Assembly: GCA_949752795.1 (NCBI GenBank)
Contig: OX457061.1
Span: 127,563,530-127,627,529, forward strand
From: Hyperoodon ampullatus
Lineage: Eukaryota; Chordata; Mammalia; Artiodactyla; Ziphiidae
DNA length: 64,000 bases
Direction of reading: 5' to 3'
A program made the position numbers and the translations under genes. A model generated the notes under the pieces. That model was not told the DNA's origin and did not search any database. It worked only from the letters and a program-made list of their open reading frames with translations. This document shows positions 42,601 through 54,210 of this stretch, piece by piece. Numbering within the stretch: position 1 is the stretch's first letter; every line of letters begins with the position of its first letter.

Positions 42601-42738
42601 CTCTCTCTCTTTTTTTTTTTTTTTTGGCTGCACCACACGGCACTTGGGATCTTAGTTCCCAGACCAAGGATTGAACCTGTACCCCCTGCAGTGGAAGCAC
42701 AGAGTCTTAACCACTGGACCAACCACTAGGGAACTCCC
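42601..42738 (-). mobile_element. CHR-1-like SINE
   Basis: T tract, ggctgcaccacacggcactt, gggatcttagttcccagacc, then the head ccactagggaactccc. TSDs tgtgtttggtct (42589-42600) and tgtatttggtct (42739-42750), one mismatch. Confidence 0.88.
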
Positions 42739-42750
42739 TGTATTTGGTCT

Positions 42751-44364
42751 TAAGCTGAAACTAGTAATGTCTAGGATGTTTCAGGAAAATGCATCACAAA
42801 ATATATCACTTTTATTGCACTTATGGAGTATTAGCTTAATTATATGAGTTATATTCTTAACCATTTCATGTGTTGGTTTATAACTTTCTTCAGATTCAAA
42901 TCTAACACATAGTTTTGAGCAAATAAAAGCTATTCACGGAAAATCAAGAATGAAAAATGTTTTCATTGAATACTTTAAGATATCTTTCATGATTATGATA
43001 AGAAAAACTATTCTTTTGAAAAGAGAAAGCATATGACTCCATCTCTTGTACGAAGTGGGAGAATTAGGGACACTTTAAACACAAGAATAAATGAAACCAC
43101 TTCCGTAAGATAATCTCCAAATTCCTGTTAAAAGCAGTTTTCTCGCTTTTCCTCTCTTCTGACTCCTAAAATAATCAAGCACTTTAAAAGAGATGAAAAA
43201 TAAATCTCTTTCATTAATGAGCTGAACACGACCAAGATGTCAGTGAGGCATAGGGACAGAGAGGGCAAAATAAAAAGGCACATTAGTAAAATTCTTGACA
43301 TATTCATAAAAAATCTAGGGAAGCTACCTACACAAATATTTATGCATCAGAAAACTTACGAATCATTTACCCTTCTTCTTCTCTGTGTCACATCTTGGTG
43401 ATACCTCTAGATCTTCATTCTGAATCGTGTATATTACACATTGAAATTAAATGCCAGAAAATGCCTATGCCTGTCATCTATTTCCACTTTCTCAGTTTGG
43501 AGCTGGGACTGTACTAAATGACTCCCGTATATTTTATGGTTTTAGGATGATGTCACTTTTATGATATTCTACAAGTTCTCAAGTCCTGCGTTACTCTATT
43601 TTCTGAAATCTTTTTTCTGGAATCTGTACCTATCTGTAGACTTTTAAGAGAGTATGATGGTGCATTGATATTATAGCCTCACAGGAGTTCAAAAGAAGTG
43701 TAGACACTCGGTAATAAAGTCCTCAGTCTCCATAATAACATGCCAGACATGAATATTAAAGAGAAGGAACCAAAGTGAGCCTGAAGATCTATGTAACTGG
43801 TAACTGACCAAAAACAGAAAATGCCCATGCGTGGGTGAGAAAGTCAGTGAACTGCTGGAACCAGATTCCAGGATGTGAGTCAGACAGTGTGGCAGCTGTT
43901 GTCAGAGGCTGGACCAAGGCTGCATATGACTGTGATCCCCAAGGAGGGGAACCACATTAGCTGGGCATCGGACAGCTGTCCGGATGGAGCCCGGAGCAGA
44001 TAGGACAGCGTGGGCTGGGGAGCAGCGCTTGAATTTGGGGCTGCTGAGGTGTAAAAATTTGAAGATCCAGCTCATAAAGAAAAGGGAGCTACAGAGTAGA
44101 GGCTTCATAAATCTGCACAGGGGGTCTCTCATATTTGCCGAATACACAAGATGACCAAGTGCAGGGCAAGATGTGGCTCATAGGGCATGCGTCCACTGGA
44201 GATTCTGGAGGACACCCCATGTTGGTAGGAGTCTCACAAGATGAGCCCAGAGGCCCCTTTCTGGCACCTGTAGGGGCTCAGTGGACATCGAGTGAACCAG
44301 GCTTTGGAGGCTGGGCTAATTTAATACTTGCACAGTATTCTCAAAGCAAGATCCCAGAATTCCT
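42751..44364. other. Unique DNA
   Basis: AT-rich to about 43800, then moderately GC-rich. The frame at 43902-44147 and the plus frame at 44135-44398 match nothing I know. Confidence 0.45.
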
Positions 44365-44950
44365 GGGCATCTCTAAGACCCTTCTAGGGGGTCAGTGAGG
44401 TCAAACTACTTAATACTGGGAATAATAATGATGATGATAATGATAGATATTTGTCCTTTTTCACTGTGTTAACATTTGCAGTTGTTTCTCCAAAGCATGG
44501 TGAGTACAACTTCTGAAATTAATTAATTAATTTCAATTATGGCCTCACCAACTACCTACAGCAGTGGTCATTTTATTCTTCACTGCCATGAAATTGAGTA
44601 GAAAATAACAGCTTCACTTGAGTATCCTTGATAAATTCATAAAATATATTAATTATCTGTATGATGAAATTGGAAATATGCTTAAAATCTTTTGCTGCAA
44701 AATGAAGTAAAATGGTTGTCTCGAGGGAAAGCACTTATATGGTTGAGTTGCAAGCAGAACTAGCCACTTTTTTCACAGAATAACAAGTTTTTTGTGAAAC
44801 AGTGATTAACAGAAAACTATGGTTATTCTGATTGGGGAATTTAAGGGCATATTCTCAGTAACAAATGAAGTAAGCCTGTCACTTCAAAGGAAGCACCTGA
44901 CAGAAACAATATTTTAATTACTAGTAGCAGACATTTTCCAAAACTGAATA
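44365..44950 (+). mobile_element. Possible hAT-type DNA transposon fragment
   Basis: The series gacccttctagggggtcagt, gaggtcaaactac, ttttcactgtgttaacattt, then ctatggttattctgattg and tgtcacttcaaaggaagc resembles a hAT-related repeat that I remember from mammalian genomes but cannot name. It contains no open frame. Confidence 0.4.
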
Positions 44951-46959
44951 CAAAACCAGCAAATTCAAGAAGTCCAATGAACATCCAGCAAGAGAACAAT
45001 TACACACTCAACAAAGGGAAACAAGATATGAGTAATGACTGACTCACTTTCAGAGACAGTGGAGGCGTGAAGACAATGGAAAGTGCTCAAAAGAAAAAAA
45101 ATCAAACCAGAAGTATTCTACAAAAGTCACCTTCAGGATTGAAGGTGAAATTAAGCCATTTTCAGAAAAAGAAGAACAGAAAATTATTTGTTAACAACTT
45201 TCGCTACAGAAAATGCAAAAGGATGAGAAGTTGAAAGGAATTCAACCATATTAAATTCGGAAGGAATGGAACCCTGGAAATATTAAACATGTGGGTAGAT
45301 TCATAGATGTAAATTTTTAAAGTTTTAAAACACGTGATTTTAAAATATAAATTACAGTGTTCATTGTGGGGTTTATGCATGTGTATATGGTTTTGTTACA
45401 TACTAAATTTTTGTTATATAATGTAGTATAATATGTACATTATATTTGATGCAAATATATATTTGTTATATATTATATATTATTTGATTGTATTATAATT
45501 AAATACATTATATATTTACATATGTATTTAGGTATAGAATAATAGAATATTTCCAGGTTAAAATTCTGCCTGTTGAGTCCTATGTGATGGTGTAGAATAA
45601 AAATATATGATGAAGACATTAGTTGAGACCCTGTGTGCTATAATTATTTTCAGTTATGATTTTGTGTGCATTCTGAGTTGCCATTTTTCTGTGGGCTTAG
45701 AGAGGACCTGATATACAGCAACAACTGTATGGTTGAGATTCCAGAGATCTGATGTCTAAATATCTTTAAATCTCATAGCATTATAGGTTGATCTGCTGTG
45801 CTTTAACATTTATTCCTATTTTTTACTTAGTATTTTTATTTCCTCTGAAAAATTGAATAATGAATACTGATAGAAAGAAAGGAAATGTTTATGCACAGAC
45901 AAGTTCTTAGAATAAACTTAAATTATTTAGGAAATAATGTGTTTAAGAAGTCAGGCCTGTGTTTATCCATTAATTCATTTATTCGCTCAAAAATATATTG
46001 ACCACGTAGTGCATGTTAACCGCAACACAGGTAATAGCTTTTCTTTCAAAGAATATATACTCTAATATAGGACAAAGGAAATAAGGAGATAGTGAGCTAG
46101 TTGTTATGTAAAAGTGAGTGTGGATGTTCTGGAAAAAGAGAGGAACAGAACACATGGGTATAATTTTCTATCCTGAGATTCTGGTCATAAGACAGTTAAT
46201 TCATATTTTAAGTCATATTACTAATCAAATTCTTTTAGCCAGAGACTCATGATACCTTATATCTAATATAATAATGAACTATCTCTCATTTATGTTTTGA
46301 AAGTCAGGGAGAAAAATCTGACATTGGGATAAAAACCAAGTTTCAAATCATGCCACAAGTGTATTCATATTGTTCCACTGAAAAGTGGGGAATGTTAGCT
46401 GAGCTTTGTATGAAAAGGAAATCAACAATATTTTGTATGCAGAGTTTTTAATGGCACATTTTAATTTGTTTTTTAAAACTTGAGTAAAAATAGAAATAAA
46501 GTGTCAGTTTTACATGAATCTTCGCTATTCAGTATTATCTCCTGGGGTTTAAGTTAATGAATTTTAATGCTGGAAATTTTTGGCTGCTTGGAAGCCTTAT
46601 AAAACATTTTAGTGTTCTGGTGCTAACACTAACTCCATTTAATATATTTCAGAAAAATGTTCATGCAAGTCCACAATTCTAACTGATAAAAAATAATGTT
46701 AAATTCTTATAATGAGAACAGTAAAAAGCATTGATGTCATTCTGGTAATAACATCTCCATTTCCAAATAACAAAGAACATAAATAAACAGAATAAATATC
46801 CTGTTCACTCATATTTCTGTTTGTCTCTCCAAATAGTGTATATTGTTATCCACCTGCCAAAAATGTCAACAAGATGGTTCTGCTTACTATTTTAGTAAAT
46901 AGTAGGAAAATACAGGATGAAAATTACTTCCAGAGAGAGTTGGGAGGTCTGATTTCAAG
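44951..46959. other. AT-rich unique DNA with low-complexity core
   Basis: The core 45395-45540 is almost pure A/T with tata runs. The rest shows no repeat or exon that I recognise. It ends close to the start of an L1 5' region. Confidence 0.45.
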
Positions 46960-47305
46960 TGTCACAGAAGTAGTAGATCTCCCAGGACCCAGGGTCCCCA
47001 CAGCCAGCTGCCCTGGGATCCAGCCCATGCACCCATGGCCAGCAGCCTCCCCATGAGGCAGGGCCTGGCAGCTGCCAGACTGGGGGACCTGCATCACCTA
47101 CCAGTGCACTCACAGTAGTCAGCCCTGTGGGACAGAAGAGCCCACACAGCCCACGTAGGGGACAACCCTGGAGCCTGTAGCTCTGCTCACCAGAGGGGAG
47201 TGCACTGCTGGGACGCACAGGATATCTCCTCTATAAGGCCACTTCTCCAACGTCTGGAAACATTATCAACCTACCTGATACATGCAAATGAGATGACAGA
47301 CGAAT

Positions 47306-48238
47306 ATGTTCCAAACCAAGGAAAAAGTCAAAAACACAGAAGAACTAAGCAAAGTGGAGATAAGCAATCTGCCTGATAAAGAATTCATGGTAATGACCAT
47401 ACAGATGCTCAGAGGGACTTCCCTGGTGGCGCAGTGGTTAAGAACCCACCTGCCAGTGCAGGGGACACGGGTTCGAGCTGTGGTCTGGGAAGATCCCACA
47501 TGCCACGGAGCAACTAAGCCTGTGTAACACAGTTAGTGATCCTGCACTCTAGAGCCTGCGCGCCACACCTACGGTAGCCCATGTGCCTAGAGCCCGTGCT
47601 CCGCAACAAGAGAAGCCATCACAATGAGAAGCCTGCGCACTGCAACGAAGAGTAGCCCCCACTTGCCACAACTAGAGAAAGCCTGCATGCAGCAACAAAG
47701 ACCCAATGCAGCCAAAAATAAAAATTAATTAATTAATTATTTATTTTTAAAAAGATGCTCAGAGAACTCGGGAGAAGAATGGATGAACACAGTGAGAAGA
47801 TTTACAAAGAGTTAGAAGATGTACAGAAGAAACAAACAGAGCTGAAGAATACAGTAACTGAAATAAAAAATATGTTAGAAGGAATCAACAGCACCAAGGA
47901 ACAGATCAGTGAGCTGGAAGGCAGAGTAGTGAAAGTCACCAAAACTGAACAGAAAAAAGAAAAAAGAATTGAAATAATGAGGACTGTTTCAGACATCTCT
48001 GGGACAATATCAGGCATACTAATATTCTCATTATAGGATCGCAGAAGGTGGAGGGAGTGAGAAGGGGGCTGAGAACTTATTTGAAGCAGTTATGGCTGAA
48101 AACTTCCCTAACCTGGGGGACGAAACAGACATCCAGGTCCAGGAAGCACAGAGAGTCCCAAATGAAATGAACCCAAAGAGGACCACACCAAGACACATTG
48201 TAATTAAAGTGGCAAAATTTAAAGAGAGAGAAGAGTGA
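47306..48238 (+). pseudogene. L1 ORF1, split by a SINE and truncated
   Basis: N-terminal part KVKNTEELSKVEISNLPDKE, then the SINE, then LRELGRRMDEHSEKIYKELE and the coiled coil ending LEGRVVKVTKTEQKKEKRI. After a stop at about 48034, other frames continue EKGAENLFEAVMAENFPNL and QVQEAQRVPNEMNPKRTTPR up to the deletion. The C-terminal domain is missing. Two or more frame breaks make it inactive. Confidence 0.8.
47415..47752 (+). mobile_element. CHR-type SINE, full long form, inside L1 ORF1
   Basis: Begins ggacttccctggtggcgcag and ends gcagccaaaaataaaaatta plus an (ATTA)n tail. Perfect 12-bp TSD agatgctcagag at 47403-47414 and 47753-47764, which is L1 ORF1 sequence. Confidence 0.95.
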
Positions 48239-48882
48239 TTTCTCAAAAAAACTAAAAATAGAACTCCCATATGATCCAGAAATCTCACTTCTGGGTATTT
48301 ATCCAAAGAAAATAAAAACACTAATTCAAAAAAAATATGCACCCCAGTGTTCATAGCAGCATTATTTACAATAGCCAAGATATGGAAGCAACCTAAGTGT
48401 CCATGGACAGACGAATGGATAAAAATGATGTGATATATATAAAAGATGGAGTATTATTCAGCCATAAAAAGCATGAAATAATGCCATTTGCAGCAACATA
48501 GATAGACTTGGAGGGCATTACACTAAGTGAAATAAGTCAGACAGAGGAAGACAAATAGTGTATGGTTTCACTTACATGTGGAATCAAAAGGGCAAAACAA
48601 ATGAACAAACAGAACAAATGGGTGGTTGCCGGGGGGAGGGGGTTTTGGGGGGCAAAATAGATGAAGGGGATTAAGAGGTACAAACCTCCAGTTACATAAT
48701 CAAGTCACAGGGGTGTCATATACGGCCTAGGGAATATGAGCAATTATATTGTAATAACTTTGGGGACAGACGGTTACGAGACTTATGGTGGTGATCATTT
48801 CATGACGTGTACAAATGTCAAATCTCTACCTACTGCATTGACACTAACATAATATCATCCATCAACTATATTTCAGTAATAA

Positions 48883-50095
48883 AGCACGACGCTCAGCACA
48901 CTAGAGGACTCAGCATAAGGTCCTGTCATCAGCTCACTGCAGAGCCTCGTCCACCTTACCATCTACCAACGTGTGCTCCAGATTCCTGGCCGACTCAGTC
49001 TTCTGCCAGGTCGTGTGCCGAGAGAGTGTAGCATAGTGTACGTTGTGTTGTGGTCTGCGTTGTTCTTCACGTAGGGGGTACCTTCATTGGAACAGGCAGT
49101 AATGACATTAGTTCTTGAGAATCTACACAGCACTGTTAGGGTAGCGGATGTCCGTACATAGCAGTGTAATTCTGAGGGGCAAGCTTGTCACTGAGATAAA
49201 GAGTGGACGGGAGCCGTTTTGTGATGAAAGACCTATATTGCTTAATAGCAGTCATTTTGTAATGACGGAACTAACCATTGTGATGTGCTGTGTCACATAT
49301 GTGTGAACTCCCTTTGTACACAGAGGAAATATGTGAGCTGGGGCCGACGTGGCTCCCGCTGCCCTGGTGAGGATTCTTGGGTTCAGTGGAGTTGGCCATG
49401 AAGAAGGTGCTTCTAGACACGACTGGTCTTCCCCCAGGGCTTATTTGATTAAAAATTATCTTATATTTGTTGAAATGATTGGTGTATTTTTTTCCTCTTT
49501 GATTTGTTGTTACCGTTTTTGTTGTTGAGTTGCAAGTATAGAAACCGTCTGAAACTGTCTTTGGAAAGTTTGTGGGAAGGATGTCTTATATGAGGGTTAA
49601 GGAACAACTCACAGAATTCAAAATGAAAAACGGATCCAGGCCTCAAGGATAAACTTGAACAGGAACTCAGATGCCACTGGAACTCTATATCTGCACATCT
49701 GTTTCAATTTTCTTTCTCAAAAGAAAATAGCTTCGCAGGTTCCCTGCCCATGTATGCAACGTTCACGTACATAGAATGTGAGGATACTAGCTGATGGGTC
49801 CAGTGGACCACGTGCATTTGTTTTTATGACTCCTGCTTCAATTAATACTTCAATCATCAAATTGTGAGAATGTCCAATTCTGCACATCCTCATTTAGGCT
49901 ATATATTTATGTTTAAAATTTTTGTATATTTCTATGGATGCAAATATGCATCTATGTTTAAATATTGTTTATCTTTTTTAATTTCATGGGGACAATTTAC
50001 ATATTTTAAAGTTCTATGAATTTAAAATACGTTTTAAAATTTTGTCCATTTCATGGGTACAGATGTTGTCAATTTACATTGCACTTCACTGAGGT
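48883..50095. other. Unique DNA
   Basis: No repeat recognised. A (TTG)n-like patch lies near 49500-49527. Short frames here have no support. Confidence 0.45.
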
Positions 50096-50112
50096 TGGAT
50101 TTATTTTATTTT

Positions 50113-50283
50113 ATTTTGTAAAGTCAATCTTTTATTCAGATTTCCTTGGTTTGGTTGTTGTTTTGTTTTGTTTTGGCCGCATCTCCTGGCATGTGGGATC
50201 TTAGTTCCCCGACCAGGGATCGAACCCATGCCCCCTGCAGTGGAAGCATGGAGTTTTAACCACTGGACTGCCAGGGAAGTCCG
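50113..50283 (-). mobile_element. CHR-1-like SINE with an unusual tail
   Basis: The body is ggccgcatctcctggcatgt to ggactgccagggaagtcc. The 17-bp TSD tggatttattttatttt at 50096-50112 and 50284-50300 shows that the tail includes attttgtaaagtcaatcttt and the following TTTTG repeats, which are not ordinary poly-A. They may be a short transduced flank or a variant tail. Confidence 0.88.
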
Positions 50284-51571
50284 TGGATTTATTTTATTTT
50301 TACCTTCTTTTCAGGGCTATTTGATTTTATCCTTTTTCATTTACCTATCTTTTAATTTTTGTTAATTTCTAAAAGTATATTCTGGGTACTCTGTTCATTA
50401 TTTCAACAAGCAGAAAACTCTAAATCTACAACTACCAGATTAGTCATCCTTTGGAACAAGCGTGGCCATTTCTACCCTAGTTGCACAACCTTTGATGAAT
50501 TCACTTTCCTTATATGTGAACAATTTACCTCTCAGCCCTTCAGTGACTTGACAACATCCTCTCCAGCTTCATTCCAACCTTCCTGTCTTTAGATGCTAAG
50601 ACTGACCAGACTGTTTCTTAAGCTCTGGTCACTCGTGTGCCTGCCCACTGCACTTGTTTTCCTCTTGCTGTTCCTGGCAAGTACATGTTCACACACAAAG
50701 CTGTCCTGTTATCAGTGTTCATCCTGTTCTGAAGGCAGGCACGACCTGCCCCACTTTGACCCTAGCACTGGTTTTGCTGATAAGGCTCATGGGTTTTGTC
50801 CTCACAAATCCGAATGCACTCGTCATACTCAGTGCAGAGGTTGGCCTTGCAGAGAAGTTCTTCTATTTCTGTGGCATTGAGTAGCTGTCTTGCTCCACCA
50901 AAGCCTCTGCAAAGCTCCTGAGATTGATTCCTTTGTCCTCTGGGGTAGTGGACGTTCTGAGGTGGCGGTCACATGTCTCCATCCTTCCCCATCAGTTCCA
51001 ACTGCTTTATATTCAGCGAATTTTTTATGATGTTTCCCCCCTGACTTTTTTTCTCCCTCTTGTATAATCTCACAGAAATGTGTATCCCTCATTGAGACTT
51101 TTCACGTTACACGAGTGCTACCTACCACCTTCTGGGGTCTGTGGCTTTCCTTGTCTTTTCTATTCCTGCATTCCCATATCAACCAGCAAAAAATTTGATG
51201 TTTACATGTAAAAAATGAATCAATATAAAGAAAACTTGAGAAGAGTAATCCTTGAGTTATAAGGGATTTCACTTTCCAAATCAAACACTTTTGTATTGTC
51301 TGATATGTTTATAGTGAGTGTATACAACTTGCATAATCAGAAATAAATTTAAGGATTTTTGTTTGAGTTTATTAGGTTTGTACTGTAGAACTAGCTTTAT
51401 GAAAGAGTTCCAGAATCATCCATTCTAATTAGACTAAAACGTTTCTAGTATGTTTTTGTTGTGCTCATTTTGAAAATAGCCAAAGGGAAATAGAAAATTT
51501 TAAATCTTTCTGTGCCTGTTCCCTTAATGAAAGTCTGTGTTTACTTTCTTATTATGATCATTTCTTTTATT

Positions 51572-51605
51572 TTTTATAAGTATGTCACATGACATACTTA
51601 TAAAA
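51572..51605. repeat. 34-bp near-perfect palindrome
   Basis: Arms ttttataagtatgtca and tgacatacttataaaa are exact reverse complements of 16 bp around a 2-bp centre (CA). It can extrude as a cruciform or give a stable RNA hairpin. Confidence 0.9.
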
Positions 51606-51637
51606 TAGTCTTATAATAGTGTTAATAGTAATTAACT

Positions 51638-51701
51638 ATTAACTGACCTATCTCTATAAATTCTATATAATTAATTGACCTATCTCTATAAATTCTAAAG
51701 A
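51638..51701. repeat. Two-copy tandem repeat, 32-bp unit
   Basis: tgacctatctctataaattc followed by ta occurs at 51644-51665 and again at 51676-51697, a spacing of 32 bp; the bases around also match with small differences. Confidence 0.85.
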
Positions 51702-52393
51702 CTATAGTTACGTTTTTAAAGGTGGTGTTTCACAATTTTATCTAATTACGTTTTTCTCTTTTTCCCCCATAATCTTAAGAATTCAGTCTTTTCATTCACT
51801 TCCTCAGTAAATCTACTTTTCTTCTTTATCTCATAAGCATTAATTAGTTGGAAAAAGTCATAGGCTCTGTTTTCTCACTTATTCATGTCTTCCTTGATCA
51901 CTTCTTATTTCCTTCTCTGTTTTTTGCTTCATTAATTTAACTGGAACCAGGTAAACAGTGTCAAATGAGCAAACCACATCTGCAACAAGCATGGCATTTC
52001 ACACATTCTAAAATCATTAAAAAATAATTCATGGTATGCTTAAAGCATCAGCTGCATGCTTGTCAAATTTTATAAATGAAAATTAATATCTTTGGAATGA
52101 GTTGGGATTGAATATAAGACATCCTCAGAGATTTAAATATCGTTATTTAAGCTGGCCACTTTGCTCCCTTGCACCACCTTATTTATTGACAAAGTGCAAA
52201 GAAGGAGGGAGGCCTTTCGCTCTTGATCATCCCTTCCATGTGTCTTTGAGAGTGTCCCTCGTAGGCACTGGTCCAAGGAATGCATTCCTGGGTTCTAGGG
52301 ATACAGCAGTAAACAAAACAGAAAAATCCCATCCTTCACAGACTTAACTTCTAGAAGGAGAAAGAAAATCAGCAAAATAAATACATCTCCACT

Positions 52394-52910
52394 AAGGATT
52401 CCTCGACTAAATGTCAATATTATGTCATAGTATGAGTGTGTTTCGTGTTTGGTAATTGCAATCATGTTGCTTTTGTTGCGGTCATCCATTTACAGTGCTT
52501 GGTGTCAGTTGATTTCTCTCTTGTAAAAATAAAATACAGTGTGTGTGAAAAAAAAAAAGGGAAATTCTGACACATGTTACAACATGGATGAACCTTGAGG
52601 ACATTGTGCTGAATGAAATAAGCCAGGCAGGAAGGACACACATTGTATAATTCCACTCATCGGAGGCACCTAGAGCCGTCAAACTTATAGAGACGGGAAG
52701 TGAAAGGATGGTTGCCAGGGGCTGGCAGAGAGAGAATGGGGAGTTATTTTTTAATTGGTACAGAGTTTCGGTTTTGCAAGATGAAAAGAGTTCTTGAAGT
52801 GGATAGTGGTGATGCACAGTAATGTAATGCACTTAATGCTACTGAATTGTACACTTAAAATGGTAAGTTTTATGTTATGTATATTTTTCCACAATTAAAA
52901 AATTAAAAAT
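52394..52910 (+). mobile_element. Chimeric retrocopy: mRNA-like 3' end joined to an L1 3' end
   Basis: One perfect 19-bp TSD, aaataaatacatctccact (52375-52393 and 52911-52929), encloses two unrelated parts. 52394-52547 is unknown sequence ending with AATAAA (52528-52533) 14 bases before an A run (52548-52558), just like a polyadenylated RNA. 52559-52910 is an L1M-type 3' UTR (ggatgaaccttgaggacatt, ggttgccaggggctggcag, cacttaaaatggtaagtttt). The source of the first part was not recognised. Confidence 0.8.
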
Positions 52911-52970
52911 AAATAAATACATCTCCACTTAAATATCACCTTCTCAATTTGGACTTCCAATAATCATCTT

Positions 52971-53037
52971 TTTGTTTTTCTTTTTTAAAACTTATATTGG
53001 TGTATAGTTGAGTTACAGTGTTGTGTTAGTTTCTGCG
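52971..53037 (-). mobile_element. Very short L1 3' end insertion
   Basis: Only tatattggtgtatagttgag, ttacagtgttgtgttagttt and the reversed A-rich tail remain, 67 bp in all. TSD taatcatctt at 52961-52970 and 53038-53047 shows a true, severely 5'-truncated insertion. Confidence 0.8.
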
Positions 53038-53047
53038 TAATCATCTT

Positions 53048-53474
53048 AAATCAATTGCTACCTTTCCCCATGCCCCTTTCTACCATGTTTCCTCTTGCCT
53101 GGCTGTTCTCCATAGCACTATCTACCTCCTAAGTATTGTGTTATGTAATTAAGGTAATACAGGGGGCATCCCTATACGTGTTTGCTGGAAAAACACTGTG
53201 GGGCAGGGACAGGGGTGCGGGCAGGAGACTTGCCAGGAAGCCGCCTCTGTATCCAGGGGAGGGCGGCGATGGCTGGTCCAGCTCAGCGGAGGGAGGTCAT
53301 GACCAGCGCATGAACACTGAGTGCGTTTTGAAGAAAGGGCCAAACCGCTTCAGCTTTCGGTTGTGAGAAGGAAACGGGAGTCAGAGGTGAGGATGATGGG
53401 AGCACGTCGGTGGGGAGGGGATGGAAGGGGCCATGGCTTTATGTATGAGTTTGTCCCTTAAGAGGGAGCAGTGG
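53048..53474. other. Unique DNA becoming GC-rich
   Basis: From 53160 on the sequence is G-rich on the plus strand with frames of up to 76 codons on both strands. No family or signal is recognised. Confidence 0.45.
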
Positions 53475-54210
53475 ATACATGTTCTAGGACGATAGCGTGT
53501 GATGTCAGAGCCCGCTTACCTCGTGTGGCCCCTGAGTCTCAAGTGAGACGGAACGCCGAGCCCGTTTTCTCGCAAGCATCCGCCTGGGTGCTCGGGCTCT
53601 GCTGCCTGTGTTTGGGGAAGGCGGAGGTGTTACTTGTAGCGAGCGGGCTGTAGGCGGGGCGAGTAGAGAAGGTTCTCTCTCCTGTAACAGAGAAGTGAGG
53701 CCGAGTGGAGGAAAGAGTCACCGTCAGCAAGCGTGCTGGAAATAGCCTCTGTACGGATATTAACATCATAAAATGTTGCAACAGGAGTTCTGTTGGAATC
53801 AGTGACAAGGTACCGGGAGCAAAAGCCATTGAGGGATATAGTGATGTGAGGTTCAGCAGCAGTGAACTAGGGAGACGTCCGCCCGGCCCGTGGCACGGGT
53901 CACGGGGAAGCTCCAGAGGGCTGGAGATGCAGCACCTTTAGGGGACAGGCAAGCTGGTTGGAGCGCGAACGCGCAGGGAACGCGCAGGCCGCTGGAAATT
54001 ACGTATCTGCAAAGGAAAAGGGCCCATCACTGGTCGATAGCTGTGCGCTTTTGGAAATGTCGGGACTGTGCCTATGAGGTCGTTAGGGTGCTGAGAAGCG
54101 GGGAGGTGAGTCTGTGGCGTGACTGCCGAGCCCGCGGGTCTCCGTGGACGGGAACGTCGGTGGTGTGGCCGGTGGGCTGGGACAGCCGGTGAGGGTACGT
54201 GGGCACGAGA
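53475..54210. promoter_or_regulatory. CpG-dense region, candidate CpG island
   Basis: In an AT-rich neighbourhood this stretch keeps many CpGs. I counted 31 between about 53875 and 54210, with clusters such as gagcgcgaacgcgcagg and ccgagcccgcggg. A donor-like GAG|GTGAGT lies at 54103-54111. It could be an unmethylated regulatory element or alternative first exon, or a young GC-rich repeat that I do not know. Frames up to 108 codons here are not supported as genes. Confidence 0.45.

Larger units (their letters stand above)
46960..48882 (+). mobile_element. L1 with most of ORF2 deleted (HAL1-like layout)
   Basis: A 5' UTR-like segment (gggacacgc-type text: gggagtgcactgctgggacg, ctataaggccacttctcc) leads to ORF1, then at about 48238 the sequence jumps to the last about 100 codons of ORF2 and the 3' UTR (atagccaagatatggaagca, ggttgccggggg, atttcagtaataaagc). 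Roughly 3.8 kb are missing. A SINE sits in ORF1 at 47415-47752. The left limit is approximate. Confidence 0.8.
50301..52374. other. Unique DNA with a palindrome and a 32-bp tandem repeat
   Basis: The section 50593-50884 holds overlapping frames of 95 and 76 codons and may contain old L2 sequence, which I could not confirm. The rest is AT-rich. The palindrome (51572-51605) and the tandem repeat (51644-51697) are listed separately. Confidence 0.45.

Noticed and set aside
50593..50884. Possible small cysteine-rich secreted protein (frame of 95 codons with a hydrophobic start)
   Set aside because: There is no splice or promoter signal, a second frame overlaps it, and the sequence may be an old L2; not enough to call a gene.
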